NCBI GenBank assembly: GCA_031177795.1 | Contig: JAPSKG010000045.1 | Location: 1-9,212, forward strand | Length of the DNA: 9,212 nucleotides | From: Domibacillus sp. | Lineage (GTDB): Bacteria; Bacillota; Bacilli; Bacillales; Domibacillaceae | Reading direction: 5' to 3' | Shown: positions 1 to 5,912 of the stretch, in pieces | Numbering within the stretch: position 1 is the first letter of the stretch | Layout: every line of letters begins with the position of its first letter | Translations under genes and position numbers: made by a program | The notes under the pieces: generated by a model | The model's input: only the letters and a program-made list of their open reading frames with translations | What the model was told of the DNA's origin: nothing | Database searches by the model: none

Positions 1-559
1 GCTTTGGCACAAGAATTGATGCAATAAAAAACTGACCCCCGACAAATAAAATCGTGTTGTATGTTGCATCAAACGCTGAGAAAATTGGACGCTGTTTCGG
101 ATCATTCGTCAAAACAGTTTGTGCCGCTTTGGTACAGGCCGTTTGAAACGTGTAGCCAATAATATGAACAGCGTAAACCAAAACAAAGAAAAGAAGACGG
201 AATTTTTCTGGAACCATGTGAGTGAAATTGAATAATACAAGGACTGAGGCTGCCAGGATTACGTTACCGAGAATGATAAAAGGCCGAAATTTTCCAAATT
301 TTGATTCTGTTTTGTCGATAAAGTAACCAATGATTGGATCTGTAATTCCGTCAAAAATACGCATTGCTGTCAAAAGGGTACTCACTATAACAACCGTCAA
401 ACCAGCAAGACCTGTTGCGTAATATGAAACAAAAGCCATGACGAACATATATAGGTTAGTTGCTGTATTGTTGAGCGCAAAAAATCCAATTTGCCATAAC
501 CTGGAACGGTTTATAAAATTATTTGCTGAGGCTGTTGTAACAATGGAAGTTGCTTTCAT
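1..559 (-). CDS. GPH-family sugar:cation symporter, N-terminal part (cut by window edge)
   Basis: The minus-strand frame from the ATG at 557-559 stays open to the window edge, giving 186 residues; the C-terminal half lies outside. The protein is hydrophobic, with several membrane-helix-like stretches. Residues 67-93 carry the glycoside-pentoside-hexuronide (GPH) symporter signature between helices 2 and 3: RIFDGITDPIIG, then IDKTESKFGKFRPF. Asp70 and Asp74 have the four-residue spacing of the cation- and sugar-site aspartates Asp55 and Asp59 of MelB. A GAGGAA ribosome binding site at 565-570 supports the start. The gene follows the second symporter, separated by a terminator and a 360-base control region, so it is probably its own transcript under the same regulation. 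The family call is firm. The substrate, perhaps a hexuronate, glucuronide or uronic-acid oligosaccharide, is inferred from the locus only. Confidence 0.88.
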   Translation of the reverse strand, partial: MKATSIVTTASANNFINRSRLWQIGFFALNNTATNLYMFVMAFVSYYATGLAGLTVVIVSTLLTAMRIFDGITDPIIGYFIDKTESKFGKFRPFIILGNVILAASVLVLFNFTHMVPEKFRLLFFVLVYAVHIIGYTFQTACTKAAQTVLTNDPKQRPIFSAFDATYNTILFVGGQFFIASILVPK

Positions 560-707
560 AAAAATTCCTCTTTTCTAAAGTATAGTGAATATCCAAAGAT
601 CTCTAAACTATTTGCTACTCAGCAGTCAGTCATATTATTGTAGGAATTCAACTAATTTAGTCGATTTCTTTTTCTCTTTTCACTGCTACCACTTCCTTCG
701 CTCTTTT

Positions 708-721
708 TGTATTCGCTTTCA
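708..721 (-). promoter_or_regulatory. Candidate cre site (CcpA binding)
   Basis: On the minus strand the 14-mer TGAAAGCGAATACA matches the cre consensus TGWAANCGNTNWCA at every constrained position but one (A instead of T at position 10), and it keeps the central CG. It lies between the operator half-sites and the start of the partial symporter gene, the same order as upstream of uxaC. This fits carbon catabolite repression of a secondary sugar transporter. The call rests on consensus match and position only. Confidence 0.5.
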
Positions 722-771
722 ATTTTATGTTGAAATCCATCTTCTTCTAAGAAATAAAGGAAATGAATTAT

Positions 772-806
772 CAAACTATTTTATTTGTAAACTAAACAAA
801 CTAATT
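772..806. promoter_or_regulatory. Clustered operator half-sites related to the locus palindrome
   Basis: The half-site seen in the other two control regions, TAAACTAA, occurs at 788-795, and a one-mismatch copy, CAAACTAA, follows at 797-804. The two are in direct orientation with a 9-base period. A further CAAACTA copy starts at 772. Bases 784-800 also form an inverted repeat, TTTGT/ACAAA with a 7-base spacer. The arrangement differs from the clean palindromes at 2576-2600 and 8664-8688, so binding by the same regulator is probable but unproven. Confidence 0.4.
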
Positions 807-920
807 AAATTGAGTATTGATTGATTTTCCGTTAATTAAAACCTAACTCTATTTTTCGCCCTCTTTTATTTTTTATGACCATTTAGTAATGGTGCAGTTG
901 AAAATATAAAAGCGATGATT

Positions 921-973
921 AAAAAAGGAGATAGTGTATGTAGCACAACTCTCATTTATCTCCTTCTTTTTTT
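921..973 (-). terminator. Intrinsic terminator of the GPH symporter gene
   Basis: Just past the symporter stop codon, the minus-strand transcript has an inverted repeat AAGGAGATA/TATCTCCTT (arms 957-965 and 925-933) followed by a run of U. The plus strand also has T's after the stem, so it may work in both directions. The loop is long, about 23 bases, and may pair further through a short GTG/CAC. Confidence 0.72.
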
Positions 974-979
974 AATTGC

Positions 980-2389
980 TCACTTGATTTTTCTTTTTTC
1001 CGCTAAATCAGCAGCAAGCTGTATTGTCTTTTTCTTGTTCAAAGGGTAAAGGAAAACTAGAATCAAGAAAATTAAAGCATAAATGACAGCAGGAACTAAG
1101 GTGGCAAGTGCATGAATACCATTAAGTGCTTCTAGTGATTGAGCTGATCGTGTTGCATCATATCCAACAGCTGCAATAGCAAAACCGCCTACTCCGCCCG
1201 CAACAGCTTGACCTATTTTACGGGACATTGAATAAATTGAATAAACAGTTGCGTCTTCTCTTAAACCGGTTACATATTCATGATAGTCAATAACATCGGT
1301 TACAAAAGCCCAAACAACTAAATTAAAAAACGCAAACCCAAACATTCCTACAGCGGACACGGCAACAAATTCTATCGCCGTTAAATCTTTTAAGAAATAT
1401 AAAACAAAGTAAACGATACTTGCAACAGCCATTCCTATTGCTGCTGTTTCTTTTTTGCCAAATTTAGATACCATAGGTTTTACCAATGGGATTGCAAGAA
1501 AGACAGCCACAGTTTGTACTAAGCCAACCAAGCTTAGTGCAGAAGCATTGCTGAAGTAGTCTTTAAACAAGTAAACGTTTACAGCTCCTATTAACATGGT
1601 ATTGACCATAAAAATCAGAGAGGCAGCAAGAATCCATAGTAAGGGCTTGTTTTTCAAAAGGCCTTTCATCGTTTTACCCATATTGCTTTTTTGTTTTTCA
1701 CTTTCGGAAGCAATAATGCGTTCTGTTGACAACTTATAACAAGCAATGTAGCAGGCTATAGCTAGAATTCCAAAAACAATGGCTGCCATTAGCATGCGGT
1801 TTGCATCAATCTTGTTGTCCACAAAGACTACTAATGGTCCAAGTACGTTAATAATTAAGCTTGCAAGCATAGCCCCCATTGTTCTCCACGTTGATAACGT
1901 AGTGCGTTCAACAGGATTTGCGGTTATTACAGAAGCCATTGATCCATATGGAATATTAACTGTGCTATATAAGGTTCCCCATACAATATATGTGACAAAA
2001 GCCCAGGCAAGATAAAACCCATCTGACATGCCGGGTATTTGAACAAACATTAATACACCGGAAATCACGAGCGGGACAGACATTCGAAGAATCCATGGTT
2101 TAAATTTTCCATGTTTAGTCGGTTTTTTTGTATCAATAAAACGTCCCCAGGCAAAATCGGCAACTGCATCCCACAACCGTGCTACTAAAAAAAGGACACC
2201 AACTGTTGCCGCGCTAATATGAAATATATCTGTATAAAAAACCATAAGGAAGGCACTTACAAGTATAAAAAAGAAATCATTGCCAAAATCACCAAACAAA
2301 TACCCGAATTTGTCTCTTATCCCAAACGGGCGAATTGCTTCTTTCTCCAACTCTGCATTCAAATTAATCTTTCTTTCCGGTTGTCCCAT
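980..2389 (-). CDS. GPH-family sugar:cation symporter (probable hexuronate/glucuronide importer)
   Basis: A complete 469-residue membrane protein of the MFS-related GPH family, the usual length, with about twelve hydrophobic segments. The N-terminal region has FGYLFGDFGNDFFF (residues 28-41). The family signature follows: RLWDAVADFAWG, then IDTKKPTKHGKFKPW. Asp74 and Asp78 match the spacing of the MelB cation-site aspartates. The usual DPxMG motif after the second Asp is replaced by DFAWG, which may affect ion or substrate choice. The start ATG is preceded by GGGGGAG at a good distance. The B. subtilis hexuronate locus also contains a GPH symporter (YjmB). With uronate catabolic genes upstream and the same operator in its promoter, uptake of glucuronate, galacturonate or a glucuronide is likely; which one cannot be read from the sequence. 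Confidence 0.9.
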   Translation of the reverse strand: MGQPERKINLNAELEKEAIRPFGIRDKFGYLFGDFGNDFFFILVSAFLMVFYTDIFHISAATVGVLFLVARLWDAVADFAWGRFIDTKKPTKHGKFKPWILRMSVPLVISGVLMFVQIPGMSDGFYLAWAFVTYIVWGTLYSTVNIPYGSMASVITANPVERTTLSTWRTMGAMLASLIINVLGPLVVFVDNKIDANRMLMAAIVFGILAIACYIACYKLSTERIIASESEKQKSNMGKTMKGLLKNKPLLWILAASLIFMVNTMLIGAVNVYLFKDYFSNASALSLVGLVQTVAVFLAIPLVKPMVSKFGKKETAAIGMAVASIVYFVLYFLKDLTAIEFVAVSAVGMFGFAFFNLVVWAFVTDVIDYHEYVTGLREDATVYSIYSMSRKIGQAVAGGVGGFAIAAVGYDATRSAQSLEALNGIHALATLVPAVIYALIFLILVFLYPLNKKKTIQLAADLAEKRKIK

Positions 2390-2446
2390 TGTTTACTCCC
2401 CCAGTATTTTTAAGCAGTCCTTACATTCCATTTCAAAACCTGTAAC

Positions 2447-2463
2447 GCTAGTTTTAAACTAAC
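2447..2463. promoter_or_regulatory. Second palindrome with locus half-sites
   Basis: Bases 2449-2461 form a perfect inverted repeat, TAGTTT-T-AAACTA. It uses the same half-site as the main operators, but the arms are two bases closer together. It lies about 60-75 bases before the symporter ATG and could be an auxiliary operator or a downstream roadblock. The changed spacing makes binding by the same protein uncertain. Confidence 0.35.
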
Positions 2464-2575
2464 TACTGCAATTTTTAATTACCTCATTTGCTTTATTTAG
2501 CAAGAAAACAACTGAATTTTTCTATAGGCCATAAATTCCGAAAGCCTTTTCATTTAAATTTCCAAAAGATAAATT

Positions 2576-2600
2576 AATTAGTTCAGTAAACTAACTAATT
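2576..2600. promoter_or_regulatory. Palindromic operator of the symporter promoter
   Basis: Bases 2578-2594 read TTAGTTCA-G-TAAACTAA, matching the 17-bp palindrome TTAGTTTA-N-TAAACTAA with one mismatch. A wider perfect repeat, AATTAGTT/AACTAATT, spans 2576-2600. It starts about a dozen bases downstream of the -10 box, where a bound repressor would block initiation or early elongation. The same motif sits at the same place in the uxaC promoter, so one regulator probably controls both. No regulator gene is in the window. The AT-rich arms recall XylR/ROK-type operators, but the family is not established. Confidence 0.6.
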
Positions 2601-2611
2601 TATCTAGTAGT

Positions 2612-2640
2612 AGGATATCATCCTTAAAGATATTCGTCAA
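2612..2640 (-). promoter_or_regulatory. SigA-type promoter of the symporter gene
   Basis: On the minus strand a -35 box TTGACG (2635-2640) is separated by 17 bases from a -10 box TATCCT (2612-2617), with a TGn extension directly before the -10. The design nearly copies the uxaC promoter, which also has TTGACG, a 17-base spacer and a TGn extension, with an operator just downstream. Confidence 0.62.
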
Positions 2641-2649
2641 CAAGATTTT

Positions 2650-2663
2650 TGTAAGCGCTAATA
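2650..2663. promoter_or_regulatory. Candidate cre site upstream of the symporter promoter
   Basis: TGTAAGCGCTAATA matches TGWAANCGNTNWCA with one mismatch (T for C at position 13) and has the central CG. It lies upstream of the -35 box, unlike the downstream cre of the uxaC promoter. CcpA here could act on the promoter from upstream or on read-through from the kinase gene. The call rests on consensus match only. Confidence 0.42.
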
Positions 2664-2787
2664 ACTCTTGTATTAAAAGATAATACGTTGTTTTATTTAC
2701 TGATTTAGCTAGATTTCTTCATATTCTCATTTCTTAGGTTGAGGAATTTGGCCTTGGCTGCCGATAGCGTACCATTTTCAGCGCGAG
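2664..2787. other. 3' region of the catabolic operon
   Basis: Past the kinase stop codon on the minus strand I find no convincing intrinsic terminator. There is only a weak A+T hairpin, GTATTA/TAATAC, near 2670-2686. Some operon transcripts may therefore continue into the symporter gene. The segment next to the stop (2705-2787) stays open in another frame of the kinase gene and has protein-like composition; see the findings. Confidence 0.4.
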
Positions 2788-4293
2788 CTAAAATGTCGGC
2801 AAGCTTTTTTTCTCCTTTTCTGAAAAATACTTTGCTGTATCTACCGTTAAGCGGACATATTTTTCATATATAGATTGGTACTCGGCATGGCGCTCCATAT
2901 TCGGCTCTACTACTTCACCTAAAGGAACGTTTTCCTTAATTTCTTGAAAAGAATTGGCTTCACCCAGTGCAACGAGCGCAGTCCAAGCCGCTCCCCATGC
3001 TGCGCTGTGATGGCTCTCCGACATATACACCTTTTTGCCAAAAATGTCAGCTAGCATTTGAGTCCAAATTGGCGAACGCGCCAAGCCGCCATTTACATAA
3101 ATTTTTTCAGAAGGGCCGGCAAGCTGCTCCAGCGCTTCAGCAATTTGATATAAATTAAAGGTAATGCCTTCAAGCACTGCCCGGACAAAATGGGCGTGCT
3201 CATGGGTAATGGATAAGCCAAAAAACGTTCCGCGCGCTTTTTGATTCCAAAGCGGCGCCCGCTCACCGTTAATGTACGGCAAAAAAAGGAGATCATCAGC
3301 ACCCGGTTTGATTCGGGCAGCTTCCTCAGTAAATTCGTCATATGTTCCAGAATAGTTCAGCGTTTTTTTCAGCCACTCCAGGGCGATTCCTCCATTATTA
3401 GTTGGACCGCCAATAATTGAAGTGTTTTCTGTGAACATATAGCAAAACGTTTCGTGTTTTTCACTGGCCCGAAAATGCTTAGCCCATTGCCGTACAGCTC
3501 CGCTTGTGCCAGCTGTGATGGCCACTTCCCCTGGTAAAATCGCTCCGCTTCCCAAGTTTGCCAGCTGCCCGTCTGCAGCTCCGATAACAAATGGCAAGTC
3601 AGGCGAAATGCCGATATAATCTGCTATGATGTGGTGCAGGCCGGTCATTACATACGTCGGTGGAACAGGAGTAGACAACTGACTTTTTTTTACGTTTACA
3701 AACGTTAAAATCTCTTCATCCCAGGTGAGTGTTTTGCCATTAAACAAGCCTGTAGCAGAAGCCATTGAATAATCTACAACCCGCTGATTAAACCATTGAA
3801 ATAAAAGATATTCCTTGATAGACATAAAGGAGGCCGCTTTTTTAAAAGGCGCGTAGTCTGTTTCATTCATCCAAACCATTTTTGTTAAAGGCGACATTGG
3901 GTGGATAGGTGTGCCCGTTTTTTCATAAAAAGAAAGACCCTGCTCTTTTAAGAGGCGTTCTGCCTGATCGCTGCTGCGCCCGTCAGCCCAAATCATTGCG
4001 CGTGATAGTGCATGGCCATTTTCATCGACACAAATGAGGGAATGCATAGCACAGGAAAAACCGACAGAGAAAATTTGGTCAGCGGAAATAGCAGCTTGTT
4101 CTATTACGGCTTTCAATACAAAAACAGAAGCGGAAACAAGTACCTCCGGATCTTGTTCAACAAACCCTGGTGCCGGGTAAAAAGACTTGTTTAACTGCTC
4201 GGTTTCCGCAATTACTTTTCCATGCCGGTCAAAAACAACAGCTTTCACACTGGTCGTGCCTATATCGAGGCCAATTACATACATTTTAGTCAT
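2788..4293 (-). CDS. gntK: FGGY-family carbohydrate kinase, gluconate kinase (GntK)-like
   Basis: This 501-residue FGGY kinase would phosphorylate a sugar acid at the terminal hydroxyl using ATP in the cytoplasm. Residues 8-20 are the N-terminal phosphate loop (GLDIGTTSVKAVV). IWADGRSS (101-108) and GTPIHPMSPL (127-136) are typical of bacterial gluconate kinases. Asp241 in GAADG is the expected catalytic base, AITAGTSGAVR (258-268) the second phosphate motif, and NGGLARSPIWTQMLAD (401-416) the adenosine motif. I recognise closest kinship to B. subtilis GntK, so gluconate is the favoured substrate; another aldonate such as mannonate remains possible. The start ATG overlaps the larE stop codon (ATGA), with AAGGA just upstream, which implies translational coupling. 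The C-terminus depends on an A7 run (2805-2811) and may be altered by an indel. Confidence 0.85.
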   Translation of the reverse strand: MTKMYVIGLDIGTTSVKAVVFDRHGKVIAETEQLNKSFYPAPGFVEQDPEVLVSASVFVLKAVIEQAAISADQIFSVGFSCAMHSLICVDENGHALSRAMIWADGRSSDQAERLLKEQGLSFYEKTGTPIHPMSPLTKMVWMNETDYAPFKKAASFMSIKEYLLFQWFNQRVVDYSMASATGLFNGKTLTWDEEILTFVNVKKSQLSTPVPPTYVMTGLHHIIADYIGISPDLPFVIGAADGQLANLGSGAILPGEVAITAGTSGAVRQWAKHFRASEKHETFCYMFTENTSIIGGPTNNGGIALEWLKKTLNYSGTYDEFTEEAARIKPGADDLLFLPYINGERAPLWNQKARGTFFGLSITHEHAHFVRAVLEGITFNLYQIAEALEQLAGPSEKIYVNGGLARSPIWTQMLADIFGKKVYMSESHHSAAWGAAWTALVALGEANSFQEIKENVPLGEVVEPNMERHAEYQSIYEKYVRLTVDTAKYFSEKEKKSLPTF

Positions 4294-5105
4294 AACGTTT
4301 CTTCCTTTGCGAGCGATTTATTCATGCTGCCGCTTGTATAGCCGGCAAGATCAAGTGAAACATATTTGTATCCAAACTGCTTGAGCCTCTTGTCAATCGC
4401 TGTATGGTATTGAAGCACAAGAGGCATATCAACCGGTTCTACTTCGATCCGGGCAGTATCCCCATGTGTCCTTACACGCACTTGACGAATAGAAAGTGAT
4501 TTCAGATACGCTTCGGATTTTTCTATTTTTGTTAACTTTTCTTTTGTAATAGTTTCTCCGTAAGCAATACGCGAAGACAAGCAAGCAAAAGACGGCTTGT
4601 CCCATGTTGGAAGATGAAATCGGCGGGAAAGAACACGAATCTCTTCTTTAAACAAATTTGCTTCCTGCAAGGGGCCGCGAATTCCTTTTTCTTTAGCTGC
4701 TCTCATGCCAGGACGGAATTCCTTTATGTCGTCTGCAATAACCCCGTAAACAATGTTTTGAAATCCTTGCTCACCCAAGACTGGAACCAAGTGGTCAAAT
4801 AAACTGCTTTTGCAAAAATAGCAGCGATTTTTGTTATTTTCCGTGTAGCCTGGAATCGCAAGCTCTGACGTTTCAATAACAAGGTGACGAACGCCGATTT
4901 GTTCAGCAAGACGGCGCGCTTCTTCAAGCTCGCTCGACGGATACGTTTCCGAATCTGCCGTTACCCCCAGCACATTTTTTTCTCCCAGTGTTTCCACAGC
5001 TGCTTTTAACAAAAATGTACTGTCTACCCCTCCTGAGAAAGCGACAACAACTGATTCCATGTCTCGGAGAATCGCCTGCAGTTTCCCGTATTTTTCCTCT
5101 ACCAT
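4290..5105 (-). CDS. larE: LarE, ATP-dependent sulfur insertase for the nickel-pincer nucleotide cofactor
   Basis: LarE activates the pyridinium dicarboxylate mononucleotide with ATP and inserts two sulfurs to make the nickel-pincer nucleotide used by LarA-type enzymes. The 271-residue protein has the PP-loop SGGVDS at residues 24-29. The family motif KPSFACLSSR (170-179) contains Cys175, which aligns with the sacrificial Cys176 of Lactobacillus plantarum LarE. A CYFC pair (Cys95, Cys98) is also present. Together these are the three cysteines of the class that binds a [4Fe-4S] cluster, as in Thermotoga maritima LarE, and that can turn over catalytically. The gene starts 18 bases after the SDR stop codon with AAAGGATG upstream, and overlaps the kinase start by 4 bases. 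Its place beside a LarA homologue implies dedicated cofactor supply. LarB and LarC are not in the window. Confidence 0.92.
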   Translation of the reverse strand: MVEEKYGKLQAILRDMESVVVAFSGGVDSTFLLKAAVETLGEKNVLGVTADSETYPSSELEEARRLAEQIGVRHLVIETSELAIPGYTENNKNRCYFCKSSLFDHLVPVLGEQGFQNIVYGVIADDIKEFRPGMRAAKEKGIRGPLQEANLFKEEIRVLSRRFHLPTWDKPSFACLSSRIAYGETITKEKLTKIEKSEAYLKSLSIRQVRVRTHGDTARIEVEPVDMPLVLQYHTAIDKRLKQFGYKYVSLDLAGYTSGSMNKSLAKEETL

Positions 5106-5123
5106 GATGATTCATCCTTTCTG

Positions 5124-5894
5124 TTAAATCGTCATGCTGCCAAATCCGCCATCAACGCGGACCATCGTGCCTGTTACAAAGCTGGATGCTTTGTCTGAGG
5201 CTAAAAATACAGCTGCCCCCTGCAATTCATCTGGACTGCCAAAACGCTGCATAGGTGTGTGGTTCATAATCGAAGTGGTGCGTTCTTCACTTAAAATTTT
5301 GCGGTTTTGTTCTGCTGGGAAAAATCCTGGAATAATTGCGTTTACTCGAATTCCATCTGTAGCAAACTCACGCGCCAAATATTGGGTAACACTATTAAGA
5401 GCCGCTTTTGAAACAGAGTATGTGAACACTTTTGATAAAGGAGTTGTTGAAGAAACAGATGAAATATTAATGATGCTTCCTGTCCGTTTTTGCTCAATCA
5501 TTCTCTTGGCAAAAATTTGGCATGTCACCACAATCCCTTTTAAATTTACATCCATGATGTCATCCCACTCGTCCATTTTCAAATCGAAAAATGGTGTTGT
5601 GCTGTTTTTGCCTGGTGCATTCAAAAGGATGTCCCATCCGCCCGCCCATTCTTCAATATCTGTTGCTGCTTGCTCAAGTGCTTGTTTCGAAACAACGTCC
5701 GCTTGAAATGCTTTTGCTTCTCCACCCATTTCTTCAATTTCTTTTACCACTTCGTTTGCTTTTTCCAGGTTTCGTCCCACAATGGCGATTTTTGCTCCAT
5801 GAGCCGCTAGCCCTTTTGCCATCGCAGCACCAAGAACACTATTTCCACCTATAGCAACTGCTGTTTTTCCGCTTAAATCAAATAATGTATTCAT
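5124..5894 (-). CDS. uxuB: SDR-family oxidoreductase, probable D-mannonate oxidoreductase (fructuronate reductase)
   Basis: This 256-residue classical short-chain dehydrogenase would reduce D-fructuronate to D-mannonate with NAD(P)H. The nucleotide-binding loop is IGGNSVLGAAMAKGLA (15-30), close to the TGGxxVLGxAMA form I associate with SDR-type D-mannonate oxidoreductases; the first residue is Ile where Thr is usual. The NNAG motif appears as LNAPG (91-95). The catalytic set is present: Asn117 in DVNLKG, Ser in NISS (143-146), Tyr159 and Lys163 in YSVSK. The C-terminal FVTGTMVRVDGG is typical of the family. E. coli UxuB is an unrelated long-chain enzyme, whereas Bacillus UxuB (YjmF) is an SDR. 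AAAGGAGG precedes the ATG, and spacers of 18 bases on both sides place the gene inside the operon. SDR substrates are hard to predict; gluconate 5-dehydrogenase or another keto-sugar-acid reductase is the main alternative. Confidence 0.8.
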   Translation of the reverse strand: MNTLFDLSGKTAVAIGGNSVLGAAMAKGLAAHGAKIAIVGRNLEKANEVVKEIEEMGGEAKAFQADVVSKQALEQAATDIEEWAGGWDILLNAPGKNSTTPFFDLKMDEWDDIMDVNLKGIVVTCQIFAKRMIEQKRTGSIINISSVSSTTPLSKVFTYSVSKAALNSVTQYLAREFATDGIRVNAIIPGFFPAEQNRKILSEERTTSIMNHTPMQRFGSPDELQGAAVFLASDKASSFVTGTMVRVDGGFGSMTI

Positions 5895-5912
5895 TTTTTT
5901 TCCTCCTTTGTA

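Larger units (their letters stand above)
560..920. other. Control region upstream of the second symporter gene
   Basis: This gene-free, AT-rich stretch holds clustered operator half-sites (about 772-806) and a cre-like site (708-721), both listed separately. I could not assign a promoter with confidence. The best -10-like hexamer reading towards the symporter is TACAAT, about 75 bases upstream of the ATG, with a poor -35 (TCGACT) 16 bases before it. The small plus-strand frame here is rich in Phe, Leu and Asn and has no family resemblance, so I do not call it a gene. Confidence 0.5.
2390..2611. other. Long 5' leader of the symporter gene
   Basis: The predicted promoter at 2612-2640 leaves about 210 bases of untranslated leader before the symporter ATG. 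It includes the operator at 2576-2600 and a second palindrome at 2447-2463. A small TTGCT/AGCAA hairpin lies near 2487-2502. I see no recognisable riboswitch, tRNA or reading frame of note. A second, weaker promoter nearer the gene is possible. Confidence 0.45.

Noticed and set aside
657..740. A 27-codon minus-strand frame (starting MDFNIKLKANTKRAK) upstream of the partial symporter
   Set aside because: It looks somewhat protein-like, but it has only a weak AGAAGAAG upstream, overlaps the cre-like site and has no recognisable homologue. It could be a leader peptide, but the evidence is too thin to call.
585..824. A 79-codon plus-strand frame in the left intergenic region
   Set aside because: The composition is AT-driven and rich in Phe, Leu and Asn, with no clear ribosome binding site, and it overlaps operator-like and cre-like sequences read on the other strand.
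5134..5706. A 190-codon plus-strand open frame
   Set aside because: It lies wholly antisense to the SDR gene, which has clear catalytic motifs and a strong ribosome binding site. Its translation shows no family resemblance.
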